Made by a program: the position numbers and the translations under genes. Below the pieces are notes generated by a model. That model saw only the letters and a list, made by a program, of their open reading frames with translations. It made no database searches and was not told the origin of the DNA. From CAZDVQ01 sp964508975 (GTDB taxonomy: Bacteria; Bacteroidota; Bacteroidia; Chitinophagales; Saprospiraceae), in NCBI GenBank assembly GCA_964508975.1, contig CAZDVQ010000044.1:1-36881 (forward strand): a stretch of 36,881 nucleotides of DNA, in the 5' to 3' direction. Shown in pieces: positions 25,192 to 33,350 of the stretch (positions are counted from its first letter, which is position 1; every line of letters begins with the position of its first letter).

Positions 25192-25956
25192 CTACAGCGA
25201 GCAAATTTTACGGAAATCGCCCAGGAAGGCGCTCACGCTATCCAGCATGGGGTAGCGGGTCCAATCCTGTACCAGGTGGAAATCAGACTTGGGGAAATCT
25301 CGGCGCCAGCGTTCCATCTGTTTGTTGATGCCGCTATGATCTTGACCAGACCACACGATATCAAACTGTTGGTGCCAAGCCATGCTTTGCACGCGACGGT
25401 ACCAGATATCGTCCATCATATCCAAGATAACCTTGTACGATGGGCAGTTTTTAATATCGCGGAAAAACTTTTGGCGTACCTCAGGGTCAATCTCCTCGGG
25501 GTTAACAAACAGTTTTTTCTCCCAATGTTTTTGCAAAAACTTGACGGTTTTAAACTTGCGTTTAAACATCTTGATACCATCGGGGTCGATGATGCGGCTC
25601 ATCAGCGATATTTCGTAAGAGGGCACATCAGGGGCATGCAGCACCACGTGGCGTGGTTTCAGGATATAACCGTTGGGGAAAGTCCATTTGCGGGCAGCCA
25701 GCTCCAGCAGGAAGCCAACACCAGAGCCATAGGCATAAAATACCCAAGGTTCGAGGGTTTTACCTTCCACGGCGGCATATATATCGTTCAGGAAAGTATC
25801 CCAGTAATCATCTGATTCGGGCAGCGCCTTCTGGTCGAAACCCGAGAGGGCAGGCACATGCCAAACCATGCGGTTATTCAACAGCTTGCTTTTCTCTATA
25901 ACGGGCACAAACCAGTTATCCGAACCTCCATTACCATAGATGGCTAAAATATTCAT
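25192..25956 (-). CDS. alpha/beta-hydrolase-like protein without nucleophile serine
   Basis: A 254-aa protein. The opening strand MNILAIYGNGGSDNWFVPVI and the elbow-like WVFYAYGSGVGFLLELAARK (71-90) suggest an alpha/beta-hydrolase fold. The nucleophile-elbow position in A75-Y-G77-S-G is Gly, so the canonical GxSxG is missing unless S78 acts in a shifted way. A charged insert (130-190, KRKFKTVKFLQKHWEKKLF) could be a lid. D-H pairs near the C-terminus (SGQDHSG) could hold a histidine. No family name comes to mind. It converges on rfbC with 3 bases between the stops; a functional link is unknown. Confidence 0.7.
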   Translation of the reverse strand: MNILAIYGNGGSDNWFVPVIEKSKLLNNRMVWHVPALSGFDQKALPESDDYWDTFLNDIYAAVEGKTLEPWVFYAYGSGVGFLLELAARKWTFPNGYILKPRHVVLHAPDVPSYEISLMSRIIDPDGIKMFKRKFKTVKFLQKHWEKKLFVNPEEIDPEVRQKFFRDIKNCPSYKVILDMMDDIWYRRVQSMAWHQQFDIVWSGQDHSGINKQMERWRRDFPKSDFHLVQDWTRYPMLDSVSAFLGDFRKICSL

Positions 25957-26062
25957 CCTACTTTGCTAAATTTTGGGCAAAGGTCGTAATTATTATTCAT
26001 AGTTGATAGTTGATTGTTTATAGTTGATAGTATTTTAGTTCATTGTTCATAGTTCATTGTTT

Positions 26063-26222
26063 GGGCGTTGCGCCGCTTTGCGGGGCGTATGTCATACGCC
26101 CCTGTTGGTGCGTCGCCGCTACGTTGCGCAGCTCGCTGTTCGCTCGGCCCTGCGCCCTACGGGCTTGGTCTGGCCCTGCGGGCCACTGCTCCACATCGCT
26201 AACGCGGGAAACTGCGGCATTA
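26063..26222 (+). repeat. R1 dispersed repeat, copy 4
   Basis: It begins GGGCGTTGCGCCGC. It carries a GGGGCGTATGTCATACGCCC palindrome in the slot near the GGGCG end and an enlarged GCGCCCTACGGGCTT palindrome in the second slot, then TCTGGCCCTGCGGGCCACTG and ATCGCTAACGCGGG. Confidence 0.85.
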
Positions 26223-26248
26223 CTGGCATGTATAAAGAACTAATACAC

Positions 26249-26350
26249 ACATTGCCGCTGTTGGCGTCCCCGCCAACGGCCGTACAAGCTTGCGAATCAC
26301 CTGCCCTGTTTTACTGCTTGTTGGCGGGGACGCCAACAAGGGCAATGTAA
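26249..26350. repeat. R4 repeat, copy 2 (inverted relative to copy 1)
   Basis: CATTGCCGCTGTTGGCGTCC at one end and TGTTGGCGGGGACGCCAACA at the other form an outer inverted repeat. The unit is the reverse complement of 18105-18202, where one arm has partly decayed. Confidence 0.8.
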
Positions 26351-26353
26351 ACA

Positions 26354-26468
26354 GGTACGTCTACCGTTCCGTGGCGATTCCTGTATCGTACATGCTGGAA
26401 TGGCTTGCCGCCACGGGTTTTCTGTTGTTGCGCTATTTCCCCGGGTTGCGCTTCGCTGACCCGCGGCT
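26354..26468 (+). repeat. R3 repeat, copy facing right
   Basis: Same core as 21171 onward (TACCGTTCCGTGGCGATTCC, GGCTTGCCGCCACGGGTTTT) but it ends at CGCGGCTA without the TIR end. With the next copy it forms an inverted pair about a 120-base centre holding CACTCCTTCGGAGTG and CCGCTCCAAAGGAGCGG hairpins. Confidence 0.8.
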
Positions 26469-26589
26469 AAGATCATATCACTCCTTCGGAGTGAGGCATG
26501 TACTAATTTGACACACATAACCATTTATCGAGTAACGGTGACCAAAGATACCATTTTGCTCAAACCGCTCCAAAGGAGCGGCATGATGC

Positions 26590-26712
26590 TAGCCGCGGGT
26601 AAGCGCAGCGCAACCCGGGGTTCAGGGCGACAACAGAAAACCCGTGGCGGCAAGCCTTTGAATAGGCACGATACAGAAATCGCCACGGAACGATAGCCGT
26701 ACCGAAATCCGG
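26590..26712 (-). repeat. R3 repeat, copy facing left
   Basis: Reverse complement of the R3 core. At its outer end it continues into GGTACGGAATTTCGG-like sequence also seen at 34046-34062, and abuts R5. Confidence 0.8.
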
Positions 26713-26810
26713 TCGAGCGAAGCTCGGCCCAACCCCCGCTACCAACGGACGCGTAGCGTCTGTGCAGTGGAGGGGGTCGACGCGCAGCGGCGGGGGGAGG
26801 CGCAAATTAG
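26709..26810. repeat. R5 dispersed repeat, copy 2
   Basis: Nearly identical to 3341-3443 over its length, including CTACCAACGGACGCG, GTGCAGTGGAGGGGGTCGAC and GGGGGGAGGCGCAAATTAG. Confidence 0.85.
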
Positions 26811-26835
26811 CTCAGACACAATAATCCATAATCAT

Positions 26836-27017
26836 AACCCGCAGTTTTACTGCGGGTTCTCAGCGGTAGCGATGTGCAGCGGTGGCCCGTAGGGCCAGAC
26901 CGAGCCGCCTGTAGAGACGTTCCGTGGAACGTCTCCGCATACAAGGGCGGCGAAGGGCCGAGCGACAGCGAGCCGCGGAACGTAGCGACCCGAGGCCAAA
27001 GGCCAAGGGGACCGCCC
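26836..27017 (-). repeat. R1 dispersed repeat, copy 5 with a different inserted palindrome
   Basis: Hairpin end AACCCGCAG/CTGCGGGTT (26836-26858). In the GAGCCGCC/GGCGGCGAAG slot it carries GTAGAGACGTTCCGTGGAAC (26910 onward). The end nearest the gene is altered (GGGGACCGCCCAC). Confidence 0.85.
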
Positions 27018-27053
27018 ACAAAAAAGAAAATATGTAACTTTTTAGCCAAAATA

Positions 27054-27084
27054 TTTGTTGATGACGCGGAAACTTGTATCTTGT
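27054..27084 (+). promoter_or_regulatory. promoter of the TPR gene
   Basis: TTTG (27054-27057), a 19-base spacer, TATCTTGT (27077-27084; close to TAnnTTTG). The leader would be about 20 bases, which supports ATG 27109 and excludes the upstream start at 27055. Confidence 0.5.
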
Positions 27085-27108
27085 TTCGGCAAAACCCAGC
27101 ATAAACAT

Positions 27109-28530
27109 ATGTTTGAAGACGAATTTGGCGACGGATACGGCGAGGCACTCGAATCGCTGTTGAAACGCTACGACGAAATGACCCAGACCGGGTCGGGATA
27201 TTTTGAGGAGACGGAGTATGAACTACTGCTGGATTACTACGAGCAACGCCTCATGGTGAAAGAAGCTTTAGAAGTGGTAGAGCATGCCCTTACCCAGCAC
27301 CAGTTTTCTTCTATCTTGCTGATTCGCAAGGCTTTAATCTTGATGGATAATCGCCAGTTCGAACAGGCGCACCAGCTCCTGGATGAAGCTGAACTGCTCG
27401 ATAACGCCGAGCTCGACCTCTATGCCGCACGCGCGAATGCCTACGTGCTAGAACATAAACACGCCGAAGCCATCCAAGAATTGGATAAAGCCCAAAAAGT
27501 GGTAGCCGAGGAGGATTATCCCGCTATTTACCTCGCCAAAGCTGATGTGTACGAGGATTGGCAAAAAGATGACCAAGCCATTGATGCACTGTACCAAGCC
27601 GCACTCCTCGACCCACAACATACCGACGTGCTGACCCGCCTCTGGATGTTTACCGAGCTGCACGAGCTTTACGACAAGAGTATCGTGATGTACAATGCCA
27701 TCTTGGATAAAGACCCATACTCGTATCAAGCTTGGTACAACATGGGCTTTAGCCTCTCCATGCTAGGCCGCTACGAGGAAGCCGTAGAAGCCTACGAGTA
27801 TGCCGTTGCCATTAATGATCACTTTGACATTGCCTACGCCGAATGTGCCGATAATCTCTACATCCTGGGCGAATACCGCCGGGCCATTGACTGTTACTTT
27901 GAGGCCCTGAACATCATGGACGGCGACGCAAACTTTTTCATGAAGCTGGGCCGCTGCTTTGAAGCCCTCGACGACCTGGTGAAAGCCCGTGAATACTACC
28001 GCCAAGCCATACAACTCGACCCGCAGGAAGCCTTGGCCTACTACCGCATGGGTGAAACCTACACGCAGGAGGAACAATTGCAAAATGCCCTAGCCTCGTA
28101 CACGAAAGCCTATAAACTAGAGCAAAACGCCGAGTTTGCCTCGGCCATGGCGTATTGTCTCGCTGAATTGGGCGAGACTATACAAGCTACCCACTACTAC
28201 GAGATTTCAATAGAGTTGGAAAAGCTGGACTTAAATATCTGGGTGTCGTACATCTCGTTTTTGTTCCAAGAGGAAAAATACGAAGATGCCTTGCTACTCA
28301 TTGAAAAAGCCCGTCATTACCTTTACGACGTAGAGCTGGACTATTTCTGGGCCGTGGCCTTGTTTGAAAACGGCAATCGCAAAGAAGGTCTCAACGTGTT
28401 TGCTGGTGCGCTGGAAGCCGATTGGACTGGCCGTACGGCTTTCTTTACCTGGTTACCCCACTTGGAACAAGACAAAGAGATTCTGGACATGGTTTCCCTG
28501 TATAAACCATCTGACAACGAAAAATCTTAA
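27109..28530 (+). CDS. cytoplasmic TPR repeat protein
   Basis: A 473-aa protein starting at ATG 27109, with no signal peptide. It is almost wholly tetratricopeptide repeats of about 34 residues from residue 45 on, for example AIDALYQAALLDPQHTDVLT, YQAWYNMGFSLSMLGRYEEA and ALAYYRMGETYTQEEQLQNA, with the W/G/Y/A/P positions of the TPR consensus. It is acidic. TPR arrays mediate protein-protein contacts; partners are not evident. The downstream lipoprotein gene starts 3 bases after its stop, so the two are probably cotranscribed. Confidence 0.88.
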   Translation: MFEDEFGDGYGEALESLLKRYDEMTQTGSGYFEETEYELLLDYYEQRLMVKEALEVVEHALTQHQFSSILLIRKALILMDNRQFEQAHQLLDEAELLDNAELDLYAARANAYVLEHKHAEAIQELDKAQKVVAEEDYPAIYLAKADVYEDWQKDDQAIDALYQAALLDPQHTDVLTRLWMFTELHELYDKSIVMYNAILDKDPYSYQAWYNMGFSLSMLGRYEEAVEAYEYAVAINDHFDIAYAECADNLYILGEYRRAIDCYFEALNIMDGDANFFMKLGRCFEALDDLVKAREYYRQAIQLDPQEALAYYRMGETYTQEEQLQNALASYTKAYKLEQNAEFASAMAYCLAELGETIQATHYYEISIELEKLDLNIWVSYISFLFQEEKYEDALLLIEKARHYLYDVELDYFWAVALFENGNRKEGLNVFAGALEADWTGRTAFFTWLPHLEQDKEILDMVSLYKPSDNEKS

Positions 28531-28533
28531 GGC

Positions 28534-30024
28534 ATGTACCGATGGCTTAGCTTGTTGCTTTGTTGTGGTGTTTGGGCCTGCCAAAACCAGCCTAAAACAC
28601 CGGAACCCAACAAGTTGCCAAAATCAAACGTGCAGGCCACCAAGCCTAAGCCCGATACACGCCTACAAGTAATCAACGCCTCCTTTCTGGGCGGTCCTAC
28701 CCGCGACTATTACGGAGAGGATGCCCCTGACTCCTTACAGGTTATTTGGCAATTACACCTCGGCAAAGGTAAAACACAAATCAAGAAGGATAGCGTGGTG
28801 ACCTGGGTTGGGGCTGGCTGGACCGGGCAACCCTTGATGACCCTGGAGGAAGGTAAATTGTATATTTATCAAGGTGCTTACGACCATCACCTGAAAAAGA
28901 TTGATGCTGAAACGGGCAAAATCGTTTGGCAGTACAACTTTGGTGATGTCATCAAAGGCTCCGGTAGCATTTGGGTGCCACCCAACGCCAGCAACCCGCT
29001 GGAAGAAGCTTTGTTGATTCAAGGTAGTCGGCAAGGACATCTTTATTGGAAGAAAGAAGCCTATTCTGTGCGGGCTATCCGTTTATTCACCGGACAAGAG
29101 ATTTGGCGCTTCAATGTACCCCGCACCAAAAGCTATAGCCGCGACTGTGATGCCTCGGCCATGATTCTGGACGATTACTTTTACTTGGCCACCGAGAATG
29201 CCTTGCTGTACAAGTTTTTCCCCGGCACAGAACACCGAATACTGCAAGATAGCTTTTACATACCCAAATCCACTTTACTGGATATCCTGTATGAACGGGG
29301 CGACAGCAAGCTACACGGTGGCAATATGGTCACAGAATCCTCGCCTTTGCTGCTGGGCGATAGATTCTACATATCGGCAGGAGCTGGGCATGTATACGGC
29401 TACGACGTACATACAGGCAAACGGGTATGGCGTTTTGACATCGGCTCCGACCTGGATGGAACCATCGGGGCGAGTGTTGATCAGCAACTGTTTGTACCCG
29501 TTGAAAAGCAATACATCAAGGGTGAGGGTGGTCTGCTGAAACTTAACCCCGAAAAAGAAGGTAAAAAGGCTGTTAGTTGGTATTTTACTTGCGACAAAAA
29601 AGGCTTTGAATCTTGGAAGGGTGGGGTAGTAGGCTCTGCCACGGTGAACAATAATTTACTGCAACACTATGACGGACAAGCACTTGTGGCATTCACCTCA
29701 GTTGATGGCCATGTGTATGTGCTGGACCAAAACGAGCTGGATGGTACATCGGTTTTATTTGATGGTAAAACCAAGGTCTCCCGACCTAAACAAGTGTTCA
29801 AATACAATATTGGCCCAAGCATCTGCACGCCCATGTTCGTGGATGATAAACTCTTGGTCAGCTCGTACAAGGGCTTATACTTATTCAAATGGAACCAGGA
29901 CGCTAAGTCCTTCGATAAACAAGCTTATTTCAAAGGCCGATTTGAGGCTAGTCCATTCGTGTATGGCGGTAGGGTTTACCTCGCAGCCAAGAATGGCTTG
30001 CTCTATTGCCTTGGAAAAAAATAA
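28534..30024 (+). CDS. PQQ-like beta-propeller lipoprotein
   Basis: A 496-aa protein with a lipoprotein signal (MYRWLSLLLCCGVWA-C16). A Pro/Lys-rich linker (to about 45) is followed by a propeller of PQQ/BamB-like blades: LYIYQGAYDHHLKKIDAETG, GKIVWQYNFG, YGYDVHTGKRVWRFDIGSDL, and GRVYLAAKNGLLYCLGKK at the end. The A-x-D-x-x-T-G-K-x-x-W motif is the blade signature. It sits in the envelope, probably on the periplasmic face or cell surface. It might act as a scaffold or a sugar/quinoprotein-like enzyme; no catalytic set is seen. Confidence 0.87.
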   Translation: MYRWLSLLLCCGVWACQNQPKTPEPNKLPKSNVQATKPKPDTRLQVINASFLGGPTRDYYGEDAPDSLQVIWQLHLGKGKTQIKKDSVVTWVGAGWTGQPLMTLEEGKLYIYQGAYDHHLKKIDAETGKIVWQYNFGDVIKGSGSIWVPPNASNPLEEALLIQGSRQGHLYWKKEAYSVRAIRLFTGQEIWRFNVPRTKSYSRDCDASAMILDDYFYLATENALLYKFFPGTEHRILQDSFYIPKSTLLDILYERGDSKLHGGNMVTESSPLLLGDRFYISAGAGHVYGYDVHTGKRVWRFDIGSDLDGTIGASVDQQLFVPVEKQYIKGEGGLLKLNPEKEGKKAVSWYFTCDKKGFESWKGGVVGSATVNNNLLQHYDGQALVAFTSVDGHVYVLDQNELDGTSVLFDGKTKVSRPKQVFKYNIGPSICTPMFVDDKLLVSSYKGLYLFKWNQDAKSFDKQAYFKGRFEASPFVYGGRVYLAAKNGLLYCLGKK

Positions 30025-30078
30025 GTTGTGTTCATAGTTCATAATTCATTGTTCATAGTTCATTGTTTAATTTATGCT

Positions 30079-30086
30079 TAGTTTTG
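30079..30086 (+). promoter_or_regulatory. -7 box (TAGTTTTG) abutting the thioesterase start
   Basis: A perfect TAnnTTTG that ends 4 bases before ATG 30091, so transcription would start at or near the start codon (leaderless mRNA). Upstream are TTCATAGTTCATTGT short repeats. Confidence 0.4.
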
Positions 30087-30090
30087 CGCC

Positions 30091-30612
30091 ATGAACGAGA
30101 AAACCAAACAAGTAGCCGAGTCTCGGACCATCATGACCGAGATCATCATGCCCAACGATACCAACCCTTTGGATAACCTCATGGGTGGAAACCTAATGCG
30201 TTGGATGGATATATGTGCAGCCGTATGTGCGGGCCGCCACTGTGAGCGTCATGTAGTTACCGCATCGGTGGATTATGTGTCCTTCAAACGACCCATCCCC
30301 ATGGGCGATGTGGTGACCCTAACCGCTTGTGTAACCAGGGCATTCAATACTTCTTTAGAGATTTTCGTGGAGGTTTTTGCCGCCAACATGAAAGGTGGCG
30401 ATCAACGCAAATGTAACGATGCGTATTTTACCTTCGTGGCATTGGATGAGGAAACCAAAAAGCCCGTTCATGTACCCGGTGTAAACCCATTGACCGACTC
30501 AGAAGAGCAGCGCTATGAATCGGCCTTGCAACGCCGTGAGCTACGCCTTATCCTCAGTGGCCGGATGAAACCCGAAGAAGCTACCAACATCAGGGCTATG
30601 TTTATGCCTTAA
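30091..30612 (+). CDS. acyl-CoA thioesterase, hotdog fold (YciA/ACOT type)
   Basis: A 173-aa single hotdog domain. N25-P-L-D-N-L-M-G-G-N-L-M-R-W-M-D (25-40) is the family's active-site region, followed by the strand V-T-A-S-V-D-Y-V-S-F-K-R-P-I-P-M-G. The C-terminal about 45 residues form a short helical tail. It hydrolyses acyl-CoA to free CoA and acid as an oligomer. It converges on the methyltransferase gene with an 11-base overlap. Confidence 0.92.
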   Translation: MNEKTKQVAESRTIMTEIIMPNDTNPLDNLMGGNLMRWMDICAAVCAGRHCERHVVTASVDYVSFKRPIPMGDVVTLTACVTRAFNTSLEIFVEVFAANMKGGDQRKCNDAYFTFVALDEETKKPVHVPGVNPLTDSEEQRYESALQRRELRLILSGRMKPEEATNIRAMFMP

Positions 30613-31429
30613 AACCTAGTTGCCAAGGCTTTAACCAAGGTTTGACCAAACAAACAGACTGTTTATGTTGTATGGATGGATGCATGAAAAGCAGGCCCAT
30701 TTGGCCAAGGTCTACACTCATCCGAACACTATCATGCTGGCTCAGGCTTTTCCATGCAGCCAACATATCATCAGACCAACGGATATCGTCCACCACAACT
30801 ATGGCTGCTGGACTCAATTTGGGTAGTATGGCCTCGAAATAAGCCAACAAGGGCTCTGATCGATGGTTGCCGTCTAAAAACACTAGGTCAATATCCTTGA
30901 GTTGAGCTACAACACCAGGCAAGGTTTGCTCAAAAGGCCCTACATGCAATACTGGCGAGCTAGGAGCCATGCGCTTGAACAAGGTTTGCGCGTATTGCGC
31001 ATAAGCCTCACAGCCTTCCATCGTGTGCAAATCAGCCGATAAAGCCCCATGCCTCAAGTACAAGGTCGAGAAACCTAGGCAGGTGCCCATCTCCAAGATG
31101 CGTTTGGGCCGATGCCAAGCTACAAGACGGAATAAGAATTCGGCTTTGCGGGGTGGACTCAAACTCGTAGCAGCAATAGCTGATACCTTGCGCTGTTGGC
31201 CTTGTAGTAGCTTGGAGCCTGCACCAAAGTCTTGCACCTCCAATAAAGTATCATCTTGCCGCAACTGCCGATATAGGTTCGACAGCCAGTCGAAAGCATA
31301 ATAGTGGCGTTTATCCTGGAATACCGACACTATAAAATCGTACAGCAATGGCGAATGTACCCGGTACACGCTCACGGCTTGTCGGTAAAATGGAATAAAA
31401 CGTTTGAAATTGGCCAAAAAACGGAGCAT
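30602..31429 (-). CDS. class I SAM-dependent O-methyltransferase-like protein
   Basis: A 275-aa protein from ATG 31429; a GTG three bases earlier (31432) shares a base with the upstream stop and is an alternative. Motif I is ILEMGTCLGFSTLYL (about 110-124), then a strand DIDLVFLDGNHRSEPLLAYF and VVVDDIRW, as in the Methyltransf_24/COMT-like group. The N-terminal about 100 residues are helical and of unknown role. Its start is 2-5 bases from the end of the secreted PLD gene, so cotranslation from one message is likely, although the products act in different compartments. The substrate is unknown. Confidence 0.82.
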   Translation of the reverse strand: MLRFLANFKRFIPFYRQAVSVYRVHSPLLYDFIVSVFQDKRHYYAFDWLSNLYRQLRQDDTLLEVQDFGAGSKLLQGQQRKVSAIAATSLSPPRKAEFLFRLVAWHRPKRILEMGTCLGFSTLYLRHGALSADLHTMEGCEAYAQYAQTLFKRMAPSSPVLHVGPFEQTLPGVVAQLKDIDLVFLDGNHRSEPLLAYFEAILPKLSPAAIVVVDDIRWSDDMLAAWKSLSQHDSVRMSVDLGQMGLLFMHPSIQHKQSVCLVKPWLKPWQLGFKA

Positions 31430-31431
31430 CA

Positions 31432-33228
31432 CTATTTGTGTATAAAACTACGGGTGGTAAAACGTGCACCATCGTCGAGCATAAAGAAATACATACCTGC
31501 TGGCAAGTCGCTCAGGTCGATTTCAAGCTGTTGTTGGCCTGCCTGTACTTGTATGTCGTGCTGCTGTAATCTACGGCCATCCATGGTAAATAATGCCCAA
31601 GTCATGTTGGCGTCTTGTTTAGCTTCAATTGCTACGCGCAATAATGCTTCCGCAGGGTTTGGTCCGATGTTAAATTCTATACCAGGTAGCTCCGTTACGC
31701 GTTCAACACCAACCGTATTGGTACAGGGGTTAATGTTATTGGCCCAACACCAACGCGCTTCAAATTCTTGCACAAACTGGTTGGTAATACTAGCATCATG
31801 TATAATGACGGTATTTTCATCGTTCACGGTTTCAGCCCTTGTCGACCAGTTGTGGGAGCCCGTGATTACACGTGGTTCCGAGTTGGGTGCGTAGCCATCA
31901 ATAATGCCGTATTTATGGTGTAGCTGTTTACCACTTTGGGTAAAGTCAAGTACAACAATGCTATTGGATACTAGCGTAGGGAACTCCGAGCCGCTATCGT
32001 TCACGTTGTCAATCATTCCTCTTACCGTAACCCCGTTTTGGTGCGCCAATACGATGGCATCGGCTTGTTCATCGCGGGTAAAGGTCAGCAGGGCAAAGCT
32101 AATATCAACGTTGGCGGTATTGATGGCGTTAACCATAGCGGCGGTCACATTGTCGCTCGGTGAGAAATATTGCTCCACCGTAATGCCACCCACGTTAAAA
32201 AGGTGTGGTGTATTGTCGGTTTTCATACTGCCAACCTTGCTGTTCAAGGGGTCGGGGCTGGCGGTGTTGCTGCCCCACATTTCTTCAAACTCAATCACGT
32301 AGGCTTTGGCCAAGGCTTGATCTTGGAAACAAATCACGTTGTTGTGGTCATCGGCTATTTGGCCGCTGGTCCAGTTGGTCGAGCCGGTAATAACCCATGA
32401 ACCGCTCGCGCTGCCGGCATCAATGGCCATAAACTTGTTGTGCATGATACCCACTGTATTTACTCGGATAAAAGGAAATGTGGGCGTTACATTGCTCAGG
32501 CAATAATTGTCCGTATCAAAATTGGCCACCAGCCTTACCCGCACACCACGGCTTACGGCATTGTTCAGCGCCGTTGCAAAGGCATTTACGCTACAATTGT
32601 ATATGGCCACGTCGATGGTGCTCTGGGCATTATCAATATAGCTGATGATGGCGGCTTGCAGCTGCGGGCCAGTTAAATAAATGGCGTTGGTCCCGCTAGA
32701 AAAAGATGTTTCGACCGTGTTGTTGAAGTACAGGCGAATATCCCCGCTCGACAAAGAAGCCGTGGAGTATAACTTACTCGTGCCCCAAATGGTATCGGTA
32801 CCGATGTTGGCGAAAGGACGTACGTAGTAAAATGTGGCTGGCTGCAAACCGGTCAAACTCACGCTGTGGCTGGTGGCTTGTGTACCTGAACCACTAATTT
32901 GGCCGAGTTCAAGGGCTGGGCTTAGGCCGTATTTTACATGTCCAAACCGACTGCTACTTGAAGTGAAGTTAAGCACGAAGCCCGTTTGGTTAATATTGCT
33001 TTGACGGATGTTGCTGATGGTTTGAGCCTGTATAAACACTGGGCTAAGGAGCAAAAAAAGCAAGCCCCAAATCAATTTGAGGTTTATTTGGGCGCCCCGG
33101 CTCGCTGCGCTCGCCGTCGCTATGTTCCGCGGCTCGCTGTTCGCTCGGCCCCTTCGGGTCTGGCCCTGCGGGCCACCGCTACACAGCGCTGGCGCATGGC
33201 TATTCAAATGCTTTACGCTCAAAATCAT
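31432..33228 (-). CDS. secreted phospholipase-D-like protein with T9SS sorting domain; start unclear
   Basis: The open frame gives 598 aa from ATG 33228, but codons 15-47 read an R1 repeat (33090-33196). The real signal peptide is INLKLIWGLLFLLLSPVFIQAQ (48-69), whose first codon is ATA (33085-33087), three codon positions from the repeat edge, as if a former ATG was lost. After it come an FN3-like domain (about 70-155) and two PLD active sites, H263-x-K265-x4-D270 (with GSTNW) and H437-x-K439-x4-D444 (with GSHNW). The C-terminus (from about 515, GIEFNIGPNPAEALLRV to GMYFFMLDDGARFTTRSFIHK) is a T9SS type A sorting domain. Export needs an N-terminal signal, so translation from 33228 may give a poorly exported protein; an internal or ATA start is possible. 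Confidence 0.8.
   Translation of the reverse strand: MILSVKHLNSHAPALCSGGPQGQTRRGRANSEPRNIATASAASRGAQINLKLIWGLLFLLLSPVFIQAQTISNIRQSNINQTGFVLNFTSSSSRFGHVKYGLSPALELGQISGSGTQATSHSVSLTGLQPATFYYVRPFANIGTDTIWGTSKLYSTASLSSGDIRLYFNNTVETSFSSGTNAIYLTGPQLQAAIISYIDNAQSTIDVAIYNCSVNAFATALNNAVSRGVRVRLVANFDTDNYCLSNVTPTFPFIRVNTVGIMHNKFMAIDAGSASGSWVITGSTNWTSGQIADDHNNVICFQDQALAKAYVIEFEEMWGSNTASPDPLNSKVGSMKTDNTPHLFNVGGITVEQYFSPSDNVTAAMVNAINTANVDISFALLTFTRDEQADAIVLAHQNGVTVRGMIDNVNDSGSEFPTLVSNSIVVLDFTQSGKQLHHKYGIIDGYAPNSEPRVITGSHNWSTRAETVNDENTVIIHDASITNQFVQEFEARWCWANNINPCTNTVGVERVTELPGIEFNIGPNPAEALLRVAIEAKQDANMTWALFTMDGRRLQQHDIQVQAGQQQLEIDLSDLPAGMYFFMLDDGARFTTRSFIHK
33090..33196 (+). repeat. R1 dispersed repeat, copy 6, inside the 5' end of the PLD gene
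   Basis: GGGCG at 33090, then GGCTCGCTGTTCGCTCGGCC, GGTCTGGCCCTGCGGGCCAC and CGCTACACAGCGCTGGCGC. It has the short, unmodified form of the internal slot. It is the only R1 copy here that overlaps an evident gene. Confidence 0.85.
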
Positions 33229-33276
33229 GTTGTATACTTGTATGGGTGAAGTGTTGGGTATCGGGATTTTAACCCA

Positions 33277-33303
33277 AAGCCCAAAAGTAAGTAATTTGGG
33301 CTT
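33277..33303. promoter_or_regulatory. -7 box (minus) and 9-bp hairpin before the PLD gene
   Basis: TACTTTTG on the minus strand at 33282-33289 lies 54 bases before ATG 33228. It sits inside a hairpin AAGCCCAAA/TTTGGGCTT (33277-33285 and 33295-33303) that could also weakly terminate the upstream minus-strand gene; there is no T-run. Confidence 0.35.
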
Positions 33304-33350
33304 ATATCAGTGTCCTGTAAGGCCTGTAATTATAATACTTCGGCCTTGCA

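Larger units (their letters stand above)
25957..27108. other. 1.15-kb gap without genes: repeat island
   Basis: It contains TTCATAGTTGATAG/TTCATTGTTCATAG short repeats (26000-26060; similar ones near 30031-30066 and 34372), R1 (26063-26222), R4 (26249-26350), two inverted R3 copies (26354-26468, 26590-26712), R5 (26709-26810), R1 reversed (26836-27017), and then the promoter of the TPR gene. No tRNA or coding sequence seen. Confidence 0.75.
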
